From Streptomyces lanatus (GTDB taxonomy: Bacteria; Actinomycetota; Actinomycetes; Streptomycetales; Streptomycetaceae): a stretch of DNA of 64,000 nucleotides. Below, in pieces: positions 1-9,831 of this stretch (the first letter of the stretch is position 1; each line of letters opens with the position of its first letter). The stretch is from the NCBI RefSeq assembly GCF_014655715.1, contig NZ_BNBM01000003.1, forward strand, positions 213,411-277,410, read 5' to 3'. A program made the translations under genes and the position numbers. Below the pieces are notes generated by a model. The model was not told where the DNA came from. It worked only from the letters and a program-made list of their open reading frames with translations, and made no database searches.

Positions 1-1
1 C

Positions 2-490
2 ATGATCGCGATGGCCCTCGCCCTCGAACCGGCGCTGATCATCGCCGACGAACCCACGACCGCACTCGACGTCACCGTCCAGGCCCAGGTCATGGATCTG
101 CTCGCGGAGCTGCGGCGCGAGTACCGCATGGGGCTCATCCTCATCACCCACGACCTAGGCGTCGTAGCGGACGTCGCCGACCGGATCGCCGTGATGTACG
201 CGGGCCGGATCGTCGAGTCCGCGCCGGTCCACGACATCTACAAGGCGCCCGCCCACCCGTACACCAGGGGCCTGCTGGACTCCATCCCGCGCCTGGACCA
301 GAAGGGCCGTGAGCTCTACGCCATCAAGGGCCTGCCCCCCAACCTCATGAACATCCCGCAGGGCTGCGCCTTCCACCCCCGCTGCCCCAAGGCCCGGGAC
401 ATCTGCCGCACCGACGTGCCCGAGGTGCACGCGGTCGACGAAGACCGGGGCAGCGCCTGCCACTTCTGGAAGGAGTGCCTCAATGGCTGA
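2..490 (+). CDS. Peptide ABC transporter ATP-binding protein, DppD/OppD type (5' truncated)
   Basis: The window opens inside this gene, so only the C-terminal part is seen (about 162 codons). It carries the Walker B/D-loop stretch [17 protein letters not shown], the switch histidine ([17 protein letters not shown]) and the C-terminal oligopeptide/dipeptide transporter extension with clustered cysteines ([14 protein letters not shown]). It would energise uptake of di- or oligopeptides together with the second ATPase encoded next; their reading frames overlap by 8 bases, which indicates one operon. Walker A and the signature motif lie outside the window, and so do the permeases and binding protein. 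The family call is secure; substrate (peptide, nickel or other) is not resolved. Confidence 0.93.
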   Translation: MIAMALALEPALIIADEPTTALDVTVQAQVMDLLAELRREYRMGLILITHDLGVVADVADRIAVMYAGRIVESAPVHDIYKAPAHPYTRGLLDSIPRLDQKGRELYAIKGLPPNLMNIPQGCAFHPRCPKARDICRTDVPEVHAVDEDRGSACHFWKECLNG

Positions 491-1526
491 GGCGATCATG
501 GAGGTCGGCGGCCTCGTCAAGCACTACCCGCTCACCCGGGGCGTCCTGTTCAAGAAGCAGATCGGCGCGGTCAAGGCCGTCGACGGCGTCGACTTCACCC
601 TCCACCGAGGCGAAACCCTCGGCATCGTCGGCGAATCCGGCTGCGGCAAGTCGACGGTCGCCAGGATGCTGGTCAACCTGGAACGCCCGACGTCCGGCAC
701 GATCAAGTACAAGGGCGAGGACATCACCAGACTGTCCGGCCGCGCCCTGAAGGCCGTACGCCGCAACATCCAGATGGTCTTCCAGGACCCGTACACCTCC
801 CTCAACCCCCGGATGACGGTCGGCGACATCATCGGGGAGCCGTACGACATCCACCCCGAGGTGGCCCCCAAGGGCGACCGGCGGAAGAAGGTCCAGGCTC
901 TGCTGGACGTCGTCGGTCTCAACCCCGAGTACATCAACCGCTATCCGCACCAGTTCTCCGGAGGCCAGCGCCAACGCATCGGCATCGCCAGGGGGTTGGC
1001 GCTCCGCCCCGAGATCATCGTCGCCGACGAACCCGTATCCGCCCTCGATGTCTCCGTCCAGGCCCAGGTCATCAATCTGATGGGGCGGCTGCAGGAGGAG
1101 TTCAGTCTCTCCTACGTCTTCATCGCCCACGATCTGTCCATCGTCCGGCACATCTCCGACCGGGTCGGGGTGATGTACCTCGGCCGGATCGTGGAGATCG
1201 GCAGGGACGCCGAGATCTACGACCATCCCACGCACCCCTACACCCAGGCGCTGCTCTCCGCGGTCCCCGTGCCCGACCCGGAGGCGCGTGAGAAGCGCGA
1301 GCGCATCATCCTCGCCGGCGACGTCCCGTCCCCGACGAACGTCCCCTCCGGCTGCCGCTTCCGCACCCGCTGCTGGAAGGCCCAGGAACGGTGTGCGGAG
1401 GAGGTACCGGTGCTGGCGGTGCCCTCACCCTTCAGGGAGCCCGGCGGGCCCGTCGCCCACGACTCGGCCTGTCACTTCGCGGCGGAGGCGGGCGTGGTGG
1501 AAGGGCAAAACAACGGGCCGGGGTGA
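483..1526 (+). CDS. Peptide ABC transporter ATP-binding protein, DppF/OppF type
   Basis: Complete 347-residue ATPase. Walker A is GESGCGKST, the signature is FSGGQRQR, Walker B is [12 protein letters not shown] and the switch region is [15 protein letters not shown]. The C-terminus has the Oligo_HPY extension with paired cysteines ([14 protein letters not shown]). The residues before Walker A ([13 protein letters not shown]) match the usual DppF N-terminus. It pairs with the upstream DppD-type ATPase (8-base overlap) to drive a peptide importer. It is the last gene of that operon: its stop codon lies in the 5' arm of a strong hairpin. A second, separate peptide transporter sits at 52-57.5 kb in this window, where the two ATPases are fused instead. 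Confidence 0.95.
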   Translation: MAEAIMEVGGLVKHYPLTRGVLFKKQIGAVKAVDGVDFTLHRGETLGIVGESGCGKSTVARMLVNLERPTSGTIKYKGEDITRLSGRALKAVRRNIQMVFQDPYTSLNPRMTVGDIIGEPYDIHPEVAPKGDRRKKVQALLDVVGLNPEYINRYPHQFSGGQRQRIGIARGLALRPEIIVADEPVSALDVSVQAQVINLMGRLQEEFSLSYVFIAHDLSIVRHISDRVGVMYLGRIVEIGRDAEIYDHPTHPYTQALLSAVPVPDPEAREKRERIILAGDVPSPTNVPSGCRFRTRCWKAQERCAEEVPVLAVPSPFREPGGPVAHDSACHFAAEAGVVEGQNNGPG

Positions 1527-1547
1527 CATGGCGCACCCCGGCCCGTT
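1512..1547. terminator. Strong inverted repeat, likely bidirectional terminator
   Basis: Perfect 14-bp GC-rich stem (1512-1525 with 1534-1547) and an 8-base loop. It lies between the convergent dppF-type and S9 peptidase genes and includes the stop codon of the former. There is no T-run, as is usual in Streptomyces. Confidence 0.75.
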
Positions 1548-1654
1548 CACGGCACCCGCACGGCCGTACGCTGTTCAGCCTCCACCGTCCGTATATCGGT
1601 ACCGCTTCCGTGAAGTTGCCTGCGTGTTAACGCGGTTCATGGCCCTTTGCCCTG

Positions 1655-3766
1655 CTATGCCAGTGACCGCTTCAGGAAGTCGACCTGGAGCAGCAGCAGA
1701 TTCTCCGCGACCTGCTCCTGCGGGGTCATATGGGTCACCCCGGACAGCGGCAGCACCTCGTGCGGCCGGCCGGCGGCCAGCAGCGCGGAGGACAGCCGCA
1801 GGGCGTGCGCGACGACCACGTTGTCGTCGGCCAGACCGTGCACGATCATCAGCGGCCGGTGCGGCTCGGCGGGTGAGGAGAGCCCGTCGTCGGTGATCAG
1901 GGAGCTTTTCGCGTACGACTCCGGCCGCGTGGCGGGGTCGCTCAGGTACCGCTCCGTGTAGTGGGTGTCGTAGAGCCGCCAGTCCGTCACCGGCGCACCC
2001 GCGATGCCCGCGCGGAAGACGTCGGGGCGGCGCAGCACCGCGAGCCCCGCCAGCCAGCCGCCGTAGGACCAGCCGCGGATCGCCACCCGGGACAGATCGA
2101 GGGGGTGCGACTTGGCGAGGTCCTGGAGCGCGTCGACCTGGTCGTCGAGGGAGAGGGAGAAGTCTCCGTGGATCGCCTTCTCCCAGGCGGGGGAGCGGCC
2201 CGGCGTGCCCCGCCCGTCCGCCACGACCACCGCGAATCCCTGGTCGGCGAACCACTGCGAGGTGAGGAAGGCGTTGTGCGTGGCGACCACCCGGGCGCTG
2301 TGCGGTCCCCCGTAGGGATCGAGCAAAACCGGGAGCGGGGTGTCACCGGCGTAGTCCCGAGGCATAAGCACGGCGCACGGGACGCGGCGTGCGCCCCCCT
2401 CGGTGAGGATCACGCGCGGGGTCAAACCGGGATCTTCGGCATGAGAACGGACGGTCGCGGTCCGCTTTCCGTCCCGCAGTACCTGCACCTCCGCGCCCGG
2501 CCGACCGGGGGTGTGGGAGACCAGTACCGTCACCGCCCCGGCACGCACCGCCCCATGGACGCCGGGCTCCTGTGACACCCGCTCCACGCCCAGCTCGTTC
2601 ACCCGGTACACATGCACTTCGCCGATCTCCGGATCGGCCGCGGCCTCGCCCGCCGACGCCGAGATCAGTACGTTGTCGTCGGAGACGTCCAGCACCGCGC
2701 GGACGTGCAACTGCGGTCCCGTCAGCGGGCGTTCGCCCACCGTGAGCACCCGCGCGCCACCCTCGTCGGCGATGCGCACGAGGTTCCCCGAAGGGCTCCA
2801 GCAGGGCACCCCGGGGAAAAGATCCAGCCATTGTGGATCTTCGTCGGCATGCACCATCCGGGTCGCCCCCGTCGCCGGGTCCACGGCGAGGAACAGCTGG
2901 CTGCGCTGGTCGCGCGCCTGTACGAGCAGCAACGGCGCACCCGCCGCTGACCAGTGCACTCGCGCCAGATAGGGATACCGGGCCCGGTCCCAGGAGACCT
3001 CCGTTCGCACCCCGTCGAGGCCGATCACGAACAGCCGTACCTCCGCGTTCGGCGTCCCCGCCGCCGGATACGGCACCCGCTGCGGCTCCCGCTCCGGACG
3101 CGCCGGATCGGCGATCCACCACCGCTGCACCGGCGTGTCGTCCGCGCGCGCCACCAGCAGCCGGTCCGACTCCGGGCCCCACCAGAAGCCCCGGTAGCGC
3201 GCCATCTCCTCGGCCGCGATGAACTCGGCCAGGCCGTACGTCACCCCCTCCGACTCCGGCTCGGCGAGCGCGCGATCCCCCTCGCCCTCGGCGCCGACCA
3301 CCCTCAGGGCGCCCTGCGCGACGTACGCGATGTGCCGTCCGTCGGGGGAGGGGCGCGGGTCGATCACCGGGCCGGGGACGGGGAGTTCACGTGCCGTGCC
3401 GGCCCGCAGCTCGGCCGTGAAAAGCCGCCCTGACAAGGCGAAAGACGCCAACTCTACGTCCGCGTCGGTGGCATGGGCGACGATGCCGGCACCGGCCTCA
3501 CGGCTGCGCTCGCGCCGTGCCCGCTCCTCGGCCGAGAGGTCCTCCGAGGCGCCGCCCAGCAGGGCGCGCGGGTCGGCGGCCACGCGCTCCTCGCCGGTCT
3601 CCGTGTCGAGCACCCACAGCGAACTCGCCGGGTCCGTACCGGAGGTGGAGCGCAGGAAGGTGACACGGGAACCGTCGGGCGCCACCGCGAACGCGCGCGG
3701 CGCGCCGAGCGTGAACCTCTGGGTGCGGGCGTGCCGTCGGGGGAAGGAGACAGGCTCGGTCGTCAT
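1655..3766 (-). CDS. S9 family (prolyl oligopeptidase/DPP-IV-like) serine peptidase
   Basis: 703-residue protein. The N-terminal ~440 residues look like a beta-propeller (DPP IV N-terminal type: repeated blade-like segments such as WSPSGNLVRI and SPDGRHIAYVAQ). The C-terminal ~250 residues are an alpha/beta-hydrolase S9 domain. The nucleophile is Ser567 in GWSYGGW, with the acid in GLADDNVV and the histidine in SGVTHMT near the end. It would remove dipeptides or oligopeptides from short peptides, probably in the cytoplasm: there is no signal peptide. Start is the ATG at 3764-3766. It is transcribed alone, convergent with the peptide transporter ATPases, and divergent from the small membrane protein gene. 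Confidence 0.93.
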   Translation of the reverse strand: MTTEPVSFPRRHARTQRFTLGAPRAFAVAPDGSRVTFLRSTSGTDPASSLWVLDTETGEERVAADPRALLGGASEDLSAEERARRERSREAGAGIVAHATDADVELASFALSGRLFTAELRAGTARELPVPGPVIDPRPSPDGRHIAYVAQGALRVVGAEGEGDRALAEPESEGVTYGLAEFIAAEEMARYRGFWWGPESDRLLVARADDTPVQRWWIADPARPEREPQRVPYPAAGTPNAEVRLFVIGLDGVRTEVSWDRARYPYLARVHWSAAGAPLLLVQARDQRSQLFLAVDPATGATRMVHADEDPQWLDLFPGVPCWSPSGNLVRIADEGGARVLTVGERPLTGPQLHVRAVLDVSDDNVLISASAGEAAADPEIGEVHVYRVNELGVERVSQEPGVHGAVRAGAVTVLVSHTPGRPGAEVQVLRDGKRTATVRSHAEDPGLTPRVILTEGGARRVPCAVLMPRDYAGDTPLPVLLDPYGGPHSARVVATHNAFLTSQWFADQGFAVVVADGRGTPGRSPAWEKAIHGDFSLSLDDQVDALQDLAKSHPLDLSRVAIRGWSYGGWLAGLAVLRRPDVFRAGIAGAPVTDWRLYDTHYTERYLSDPATRPESYAKSSLITDDGLSSPAEPHRPLMIVHGLADDNVVVAHALRLSSALLAAGRPHEVLPLSGVTHMTPQEQVAENLLLLQVDFLKRSLA

Positions 3767-3938
3767 GCCCCGACCATATTGGCCAGTGCGCCCCCTTGTG
3801 CGGCTGTGCGCCGATCGATGCGCACGTACGGATAGTTATGATCACTAGCGCATAGTGGGTATGAACCTGCTGGCTGCTCCATGGATTTATCTGCGATCTG
3901 TCTGCCCCCATGTCTGGAATTCTTGGAGGTGAGCCGCC

Positions 3939-4133
3939 GTGGCACTCTCGATTTCGGCGGTGGTGCTACTGGCGATCATCGTCTTCCTGCTGATCAAGAA
4001 ATCAGGACTGAAGGCCGGCCATGCGGTGGTCTGCATGCTGCTCGGCTTCTACCTGGCGTCCTCGACCGTCGCACCCACGATCAGTGAGCTGACGACGAAC
4101 ATCGCGGGCATGATCGGCAGCATCAAGTTCTGA
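3939..4133 (+). CDS. Small membrane protein of unknown function
   Basis: 64-residue protein starting at GTG 3939, with an excellent Shine-Dalgarno sequence (GGAGGTGA, 3925-3932). Residues 2-19 are a hydrophobic helix (ISAVVLLAIIVFLLI), followed by a Lys-rich loop and a second, weaker hydrophobic segment (VVCMLLGFYLA), so two membrane passes are likely. The C-terminus (SELTTNIAGMIGSIKF) is amphipathic. It lies just upstream of mshB with 30 bases between them. Function unknown; it resembles short conserved hypothetical membrane proteins common in Streptomyces. Confidence 0.8.
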   Translation: MALSISAVVLLAIIVFLLIKKSGLKAGHAVVCMLLGFYLASSTVAPTISELTTNIAGMIGSIKF

Positions 4134-4163
4134 CCGTCCTGGCCGCCTCGTAGGGTGGGCTCC

Positions 4164-5048
4164 ATGACGGAACTGCCCGAACTGCCCGACCGGCGTCTTC
4201 TGCTGGTGCACGCGCACCCCGACGACGAGTCGATCAACAACGGCGCGACCATGGCCAAGTACACGGCCGAGGGTGCCCGGGTGACCCTGATCACCTGCAC
4301 CCTCGGCGAACTCGGCGAGGTCATCCCCCCGGAGCTACGGCATCTCACCGGCGCCGCGCTGGGCGCACACCGCCTGGGCGAGCTGACCGCCGCGATGCGC
4401 GAGCTCGGCGTGGCGGACTTCCGTCTCCTCGGCGGCAAGGGCCGCTACGGCGACTCGGGGATGATGGGTCTCGCCGACAACGACGACCCGGCCTGCCTCT
4501 GGCAGGCGGACGTCGACGCCGCGGCCGGCACCCTCGCCGAGGTGATCCTGGAGGTACGGCCCCAGGTCCTCGTCACCTACGACCCCGACGGCGGATACGG
4601 CCACCCGGACCACATCCAGGCCCACCGCATCGCGATGCGCGCGGCCGAGCTGGCCGCCGACGCCGGGTGGGAGATCCCCAAGATCTACTGGAACCGCGTC
4701 CCGCGCGCCGTCGCCGACGCGGCCTTCGCCCGGCTTCGGGAGGATCTGCCCGGACTGCCCTTCGGGAAGTCCGCCGCGGTCGACGACGTCCCCGGCGTCG
4801 TGGACGACGCCCGTATCACCACCGTCATCGACGGCACCGCGCACGCCGCCGCCAAGGCCGCCGCGATGCGGGCGCACGCCACACAGATCGAGGTGGCCGA
4901 GCCGTACTTCGCGCTGTCCAACGAGCTGGCGCAGCCGCTCTTCACCACGGAGTACTACGAGTTGGTGCGGGGTGAGGCGGGGGCGGAGACGGAGTCCGAC
5001 CTCTTCGCCGGTCTCGCGCCCGGTCAAGCCACCCGGGAGGCGTCATGA
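4164..5048 (+). CDS. mshB: N-acetyl-1-D-myo-inositol-2-amino-2-deoxy-alpha-D-glucopyranoside deacetylase (MshB)
   Basis: Second step of mycothiol synthesis: removal of the acetyl group from GlcNAc-inositol. It is a zinc-dependent LmbE/PIG-L fold enzyme. The metal and base residues are visible: His18, Asp20 and Asp21 in the AHPDDE motif and His147/His150 in the HPDH motif, with spacing as in mycobacterial MshB. The ATG at 4164 gives 294 residues, the usual length; an in-frame GTG three codons upstream is less likely. The stop overlaps the next start by ATGA, so the small membrane protein gene behind it is translationally coupled. Mycothiol genes are an actinobacterial marker. Confidence 0.95.
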   Translation: MTELPELPDRRLLLVHAHPDDESINNGATMAKYTAEGARVTLITCTLGELGEVIPPELRHLTGAALGAHRLGELTAAMRELGVADFRLLGGKGRYGDSGMMGLADNDDPACLWQADVDAAAGTLAEVILEVRPQVLVTYDPDGGYGHPDHIQAHRIAMRAAELAADAGWEIPKIYWNRVPRAVADAAFARLREDLPGLPFGKSAAVDDVPGVVDDARITTVIDGTAHAAAKAAAMRAHATQIEVAEPYFALSNELAQPLFTTEYYELVRGEAGAETESDLFAGLAPGQATREAS

Positions 5049-5452
5049 GCTCGATGCTCGCCCAGCCGCTGAAGCTGAAGCGGCCCTCCGCCCTGCGGGC
5101 CCTCGCCTACCTCGGGCTCTTCGTGCTCGGCGGCGTCGTCGGCGTCGCCGGGGCGCTGGTGCAGCCGGCGTGGTTCCCGGGCGGGCTGCTGCTCGCGCTC
5201 GCCGGCGAGGCCGGGCTCCTGCTGGGCGCCGGCCGGGCGGCGGGCAGCAGGGCCGGGGCCGTGGCGCCGGCCGGCGGCTGGATGATCTCCGTCATCCTGC
5301 TCACCGCCAGCCGTCCGGAGGGCGACTTCGTCTTCGGCACAGGAACCGCCTCCTATCTCTTCCTCCTCGGAGGCATGGCGGTAGCTGTGATCTGCGCCAC
5401 CCTCGCCCCATTGCGGCAACCGGGTGGCGACGGCGTCCGACTTGCCAAGTGA
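5045..5452 (+). CDS. DUF6113-like integral membrane protein
   Basis: 135 residues with about four hydrophobic segments ([66 protein letters not shown]) and a basic N-terminus ([10 protein letters not shown]). It is translationally coupled to mshB (ATGA overlap), a linkage I recall as common in Streptomyces. Function unknown. It has no catalytic motif; a role linked to mycothiol would be guesswork based only on position. Confidence 0.85.
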   Translation: MSSMLAQPLKLKRPSALRALAYLGLFVLGGVVGVAGALVQPAWFPGGLLLALAGEAGLLLGAGRAAGSRAGAVAPAGGWMISVILLTASRPEGDFVFGTGTASYLFLLGGMAVAVICATLAPLRQPGGDGVRLAK

Positions 5453-5612
5453 CGTACCACTTCTCCACTCGATACTCGTGCGAGTCCCGTGTGGGTTTCC
5501 CAGGCGGTCGTGGGATGCGGGCCAGAAGTGGCCAGTATGGTGGTGCGCGCCGCCGAGCCGCCCCCAGCAATGAGGGCGAAACGGGCGGTGGAGCCAACCG
5601 GGAGAACCTGCC

Positions 5613-8033
5613 TTGAGTCGTGAAACTGACACTCCGTCCTCCGGGCCCAACGGGCGCGGCGGAGCCGCATACCCCTCGGGCACGCCGCCGTACGGGACCC
5701 CCATGGCTTCCGACAGCGGCGCGGACGCGGCCCGTTCGGGCTCGCAGCCGGAGGAACGCAAGACCGAGACCACGCTGACGACCCGGATCCGGATCAACAT
5801 CCCCGGGTCCCGGCCCATTCCGCCGGTCGTCGTGCGCAAGCCCGTCACCGAGGCTGCCGAGAACACCGGCGATGCCGCCGAAGTAGAGGCACCGGCACCG
5901 TCCGGCGTCACTTCCACGGCCACCGGTCATGTCGAGCCCCAGGCCGAGCCCGCCGCGCAGGCCGACGAGAAGACCAGCGACTGGTTCGCGCCGCGCAAGT
6001 CCTCGGGCGGCAAGGGCGGTCAGGGCGGCCCCGCCACCAACGGGGCCGGGCTGCCCGGCGGTTCGGGCGCGGGAGCCAACGGCGCGGGTGCCGGGCGTCC
6101 CGGTGGTGTCGTCGGTTCCATGAGCGTGCCCGGCGGCTCCCGTCCCGGTGGCGCGAACGGCGCCCGGCCGGACGGCGGCTCCCGTCCCGGCGCGGGGCTC
6201 CCCGGCGCGACCGGCGGCCCCGTGGCCCCCGGGCACGGCGGCGGCACCGGTTCCTTCGACGTGACCGAGGCACTGGCGGCGGGCCCGCTGGGCGGCGGCA
6301 ACGGCACCTCCCCGGGCGGCGAGGTGCGCCGCGACGACCTGCCGTACTTCTCGGAGAACGGGAACGGGAACGGGAACGGAAGCGGGAGCGGCCGTCCGAA
6401 CGGCCCAGGCGGCCAGAGCGGCTACGGCGCTCAGGGCGGCCCCGGCGGCTTCGACCCGGCCGCGGACTTCAGCGCTCCGGGCGACTTCGGCGACTTCGGC
6501 GGCTCCAGCGACTTCAACGGCCCGAACGGCCATGGCGGCCGGGGCGGCTCACAGGGCCCCGCCGGCCGCACGACCGGCCCGGTCACCGGCGACGGTCCCA
6601 TGGTGCCGCCGGTCGGCGGCGGCGGACCCGGGGCGCCCGGTGGTTCCGGTCTGCCCGGCAATTTCACCGTCCCCGGCATCCACGCGGGCCCGCCCCGGGC
6701 AGGCGGCCCGAACGGTCCCGGCAACGGCCCGAACGGTCCCGGCGGCGGTCCCACGGGCCCCGGCGTCCCCGGCAACGGCCCGAACGGCCCCGCGGGCCCC
6801 GGCGCCGGCTTCCAGCCCCCGGGTCACGGCCCCGGCGGCGGCATGAGCGACGACACCGCGATCCTCACGCCGCAGAAACCGGCCCCCGAGCCCGGCAACC
6901 CGAACTACGGCGGCGTGGCGGACAACGTCTCCAGCCACACCGTCACCAGCGGCATCCCGGTCGTGCCCGGCGGCGCCCAGGGCGGACCCTTCGGGCCGGG
7001 CGGCGACAGCGCGGCACCCGGGCCGCACACGCCCCCGAAGCTCCCCGAGCCGTCCTCCGCCGGCTCCTCGTCCTCCCGCGCGCCCAAGAAGAAGGGCCGC
7101 AGCAAGCTGGCGCTGATCGGCGGCGGCGTGGTCGTCCTCGCGGGCGGCCTCTACGGCGCCGGTCTGCTGATGAACCACACCGACGTGCCCAAGGGCACCA
7201 CCGTGCTCGGTGTCGACATCGGCGGCGGCACCCGCGACGACGCGGTCAAGAAGCTCAACGACGCCTTCGACGACCGGGTCGGCAAACCGCTGAAGCTGTC
7301 GGTGGGCGGCAAGACCGTGGAGCTGCAACCGGACCAGGCGGGGCTCCAGTTCGACATGCAGCAGACCGTCAGCACGGCCGCGAACAGCGACTACAACCCG
7401 ATCTCGGTCATCGGCTCCCTCTTCGGCAACGAACGGGTCGTCGACCCGGTCATGCCCACCGACGGCGAGAAGCTGCAGGCCGCCCTGCGGGACGCGTCCG
7501 GCGGCTCCGGCTCGGTGACCGAGGGCACGGTCAGCTTCAAGACGGGCAAGGCGGTCGCCGTCTACGGCAAGCCCGGCAAGGGCATCGACGCCGCCAAGTC
7601 GGCCACGGCGGTCGAACAGGCGTACCGCACCCAGGTGGAGACGGGCCAGTCCGGCGCGGTGCAGGTGGCGACGACCACCCAGCAGCCGACGGTCACGAAC
7701 GCCGAGGTCGACCGGTTCATGAAGGAGTTCGCCCAGCCGGCGATGGCCGACAAGGTCACGATCCAGACGGACGCCGCGCACAGCATCCAGTTCGGCTCCC
7801 TGTCGCTGCCGAAGATCCTCGGCGCCAAGGCCGTCGACGGCAAGCTCGTGGACACGTACGACCTCACGGCGCTCAAGACGGCGTACGGCAACACCTTCGA
7901 CGGGGTGCAGATCAACGGCGCGAGCGGCAAGCGTGATGTCCTGCCACAGGACGTCGCCTCCGCCCTGCGCAAGGCCCTGCGCGGCAAGTCGGCGGCCGAG
8001 CGCACCGTCACCATCGACACCAACCCGAGCTAG
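5613..8033 (+). CDS. Gly/Pro/Asn-rich membrane-anchored protein with peptidoglycan-binding-like domain
   Basis: 806 residues from TTG 5613, preceded by GGGAGAA. Residues 1-110 are a charged cytoplasmic start (ITTRIRINIPGSRP is a recognisable patch). About 110-480 is low complexity, rich in Gly, Pro and Asn with NGPG/GNGPNGPG repeats. A basic patch (PKKKGRSK) precedes one membrane helix at ~499-521 (LALIGGGVVVLAGGLYGAG). The exported ~280 residues contain a segment (KGTTVLGVDIGGGTRDDAVKKL) typical of the peptidoglycan-binding/VanW-associated domain PG_binding_4, seemingly twice. No catalytic domain is visible. It ends at a strong terminator and is probably a single-gene unit acting at the cell wall. 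The domain name is from memory of the family. Confidence 0.85.
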   Translation: MSRETDTPSSGPNGRGGAAYPSGTPPYGTPMASDSGADAARSGSQPEERKTETTLTTRIRINIPGSRPIPPVVVRKPVTEAAENTGDAAEVEAPAPSGVTSTATGHVEPQAEPAAQADEKTSDWFAPRKSSGGKGGQGGPATNGAGLPGGSGAGANGAGAGRPGGVVGSMSVPGGSRPGGANGARPDGGSRPGAGLPGATGGPVAPGHGGGTGSFDVTEALAAGPLGGGNGTSPGGEVRRDDLPYFSENGNGNGNGSGSGRPNGPGGQSGYGAQGGPGGFDPAADFSAPGDFGDFGGSSDFNGPNGHGGRGGSQGPAGRTTGPVTGDGPMVPPVGGGGPGAPGGSGLPGNFTVPGIHAGPPRAGGPNGPGNGPNGPGGGPTGPGVPGNGPNGPAGPGAGFQPPGHGPGGGMSDDTAILTPQKPAPEPGNPNYGGVADNVSSHTVTSGIPVVPGGAQGGPFGPGGDSAAPGPHTPPKLPEPSSAGSSSSRAPKKKGRSKLALIGGGVVVLAGGLYGAGLLMNHTDVPKGTTVLGVDIGGGTRDDAVKKLNDAFDDRVGKPLKLSVGGKTVELQPDQAGLQFDMQQTVSTAANSDYNPISVIGSLFGNERVVDPVMPTDGEKLQAALRDASGGSGSVTEGTVSFKTGKAVAVYGKPGKGIDAAKSATAVEQAYRTQVETGQSGAVQVATTTQQPTVTNAEVDRFMKEFAQPAMADKVTIQTDAAHSIQFGSLSLPKILGAKAVDGKLVDTYDLTALKTAYGNTFDGVQINGASGKRDVLPQDVASALRKALRGKSAAERTVTIDTNPS

Positions 8034-8047
8034 CCCGACCGCTCGGA

Positions 8048-8083
8048 CCAGGGGGCACCCGGCACTCGCCGGGTGCCCCCTGG
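8048..8083. terminator. Strong inverted repeat terminator
   Basis: 15-bp perfect stem (8048-8062 with 8069-8083) and a 6-base loop, 14 bases after the stop of the preceding gene. It isolates that gene from the ABC exporter operon. Confidence 0.8.
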
Positions 8084-8164
8084 CCGTCGTATGACATCTG
8101 TCATCCGGCAGTCAGGACCGCCGACACTGCCGGGCCCGCACCCCGCGCGGCCAGTCTTGGCGAC

Positions 8165-9094
8165 ATGACAACGACAGCGTTGAACACGACGACTCCGGTG
8201 GTCGCATTCGACCAGGTGAGCAAGAGCTACGGGAGCGTACGGGCCGTCGACGGCCTCACGCTCGCGCTGCACCCGGGGGAGACCGTGGCCCTGCTGGGCC
8301 CGAACGGGGCGGGCAAGTCCACCACGCTCGATCTGCTGCTCGGCCTCAAGCAGCCCGACAGCGGCACGGTCGGCCTCTTCGGCACCGACCCGCGCTCGGC
8401 CATCGTCGCCGGACGGGTCGGCGCCATGCTGCAGAGCGGCGGCCTGATGGACGAGGTCACGGTGGCCGAGCTGGTGCGGCTGGCCTGCGATCTGCATCCG
8501 CGGCCGTACAAGGTCGCCGATGTCCTCTCCCGTGCCGGCGTCACCCAGATCGCCGACCGCAAGGTCGACAAGCTCTCCGGCGGCCAGGCCCAGCGGGTCC
8601 GCTTCGCCCTCGCCACGGCCGGCGACAGCGACCTGATCGTGCTGGACGAGCCGACGACCGGCATGGACGTCACGACCCGCCAGGCCTTCTGGGCCACCAT
8701 GCGCGAACAGGCCGCCCAGGGGCGCACGGTCCTGTTCGCCACGCACTACCTGGAGGAGGCCGACGCGATAGCCGACCGGGTGCTCGTGCTGCACCGGGGC
8801 CGGCTGCTGGCCGACGGCACGGCGGCCGAGATCAAGGCCAAGGCGGGGGTGCGCAGGATCTCCTTCGACCTCGCCGACGGCACCGTGGACGAGTCCGTTC
8901 TCCGCGACCTGCCCTTCCTCACCACCCTCGCCGTCTCCGGCCGGACCGTGCGCATCCAGTCCTCCGACGCCGACGCGACCGTCCACGCCCTGTACGGGCT
9001 CGGCCTGTACCCCCTGGGCCTCGAGGTCACCGGGCTCGGCCTGGAGCAGGCGTTCGTCGCCATCACCACCGCCGAGGAGGCACGTACGTCATGA
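8165..9094 (+). CDS. ABC transporter ATP-binding protein (DrrA/NatA-like exporter)
   Basis: 309 residues. Walker A GPNGAGKST, signature LSGGQAQR, Walker B LIVLDEPTTGMD and switch TVLFATHYLEEADAIADR define an ABC-2 exporter ATPase of the drug/sodium-extrusion type. A C-terminal ~80-residue extension is usual in this class. Start is ATG 8165. It overlaps the permease gene by 4 bases (ATGA) and is followed by a coupled sensor kinase and regulator, so the system probably senses and removes a membrane-active compound. Substrate unknown. Confidence 0.94.
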   Translation: MTTTALNTTTPVVAFDQVSKSYGSVRAVDGLTLALHPGETVALLGPNGAGKSTTLDLLLGLKQPDSGTVGLFGTDPRSAIVAGRVGAMLQSGGLMDEVTVAELVRLACDLHPRPYKVADVLSRAGVTQIADRKVDKLSGGQAQRVRFALATAGDSDLIVLDEPTTGMDVTTRQAFWATMREQAAQGRTVLFATHYLEEADAIADRVLVLHRGRLLADGTAAEIKAKAGVRRISFDLADGTVDESVLRDLPFLTTLAVSGRTVRIQSSDADATVHALYGLGLYPLGLEVTGLGLEQAFVAITTAEEARTS

Positions 9095-9831
9095 ACGGCC
9101 TGATCCGACTCGAACTCACCCGCGCCCTCCGCAACCGGAAGTTCCTGTTCTTCTCCGTGCTGTACCCGTCGCTGCTGTTCCTGCTCATAGCGGGCAGCGC
9201 CGACAGCACCAGCAAGGTCGACGGCACGGGGCTGACCCTGCCGACCTACATGATGGTCTCCATGGCCTCCTTCGGCGCGCTCACCGCCGTCCTGATGGGC
9301 AACAGCGAGCGCATCGCCAAGGAGCGCGAGAGCGGCTGGGTACGGCAGCTGCGGCTCACCACGCTGCCGGGCCGCGGGTATGTGCTGGCGAAGACGGCGA
9401 GCGCGGCCGTGGTCAGCCTGCCGTCCATCGTCATCGTCTTCGCCGTCGCGGCGGTCGTGAAGGACGTACGCCTGGACGCCTGGCAGTGGCTCGCCCTCAC
9501 CGGCGCGATCTGGGCCGGCAGCCTCGTCTTCGCCGCGCTCGGCGTCGCCCTCGGCTATCTCGCGAGCGGGGACGCGGTCCGTCCGATCACGATGATCACC
9601 TACTTCGGGCTGTCCATCCTCGGCGGTCTGTGGATGCCGACGACGTCCTTCCCGTCCTGGCTCCAGGACATCGCCAAGTGGGTGCCCACGCACGCGTACG
9701 CTGCCCTCGGGCAGGCCATCGAACAGAGCCAGGCACCGCACGCGAAGGACCTCGTCGTCCTCGTCGTCTCCTTCGCCCTGTTCACGGGCGGCGCGGCCTG
9801 GCTGTACCGGAAGGACACGTTGAAGGCGTGA
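9091..9831 (+). CDS. ABC-2 type transporter permease
   Basis: 246 residues with six hydrophobic segments typical of ABC-2 permeases (FFSVLYPSLLFLLIAG; ASFGALTAVLMG; VVSLPSIVIVFAVAAVV; LALTGAIWAGSLVFAALGVALG; PITMITYFGLSILGGLW; VVLVVSFALFTGGAAWLY). The loop ERESGWVRQLRLTTLPGRGY between helices 2 and 3 is the usual coupling region. It partners with the ATPase upstream (4-base overlap), and its stop overlaps the GTG of the histidine kinase gene by 4 bases. Confidence 0.93.
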   Translation: MNGLIRLELTRALRNRKFLFFSVLYPSLLFLLIAGSADSTSKVDGTGLTLPTYMMVSMASFGALTAVLMGNSERIAKERESGWVRQLRLTTLPGRGYVLAKTASAAVVSLPSIVIVFAVAAVVKDVRLDAWQWLALTGAIWAGSLVFAALGVALGYLASGDAVRPITMITYFGLSILGGLWMPTTSFPSWLQDIAKWVPTHAYAALGQAIEQSQAPHAKDLVVLVVSFALFTGGAAWLYRKDTLKA

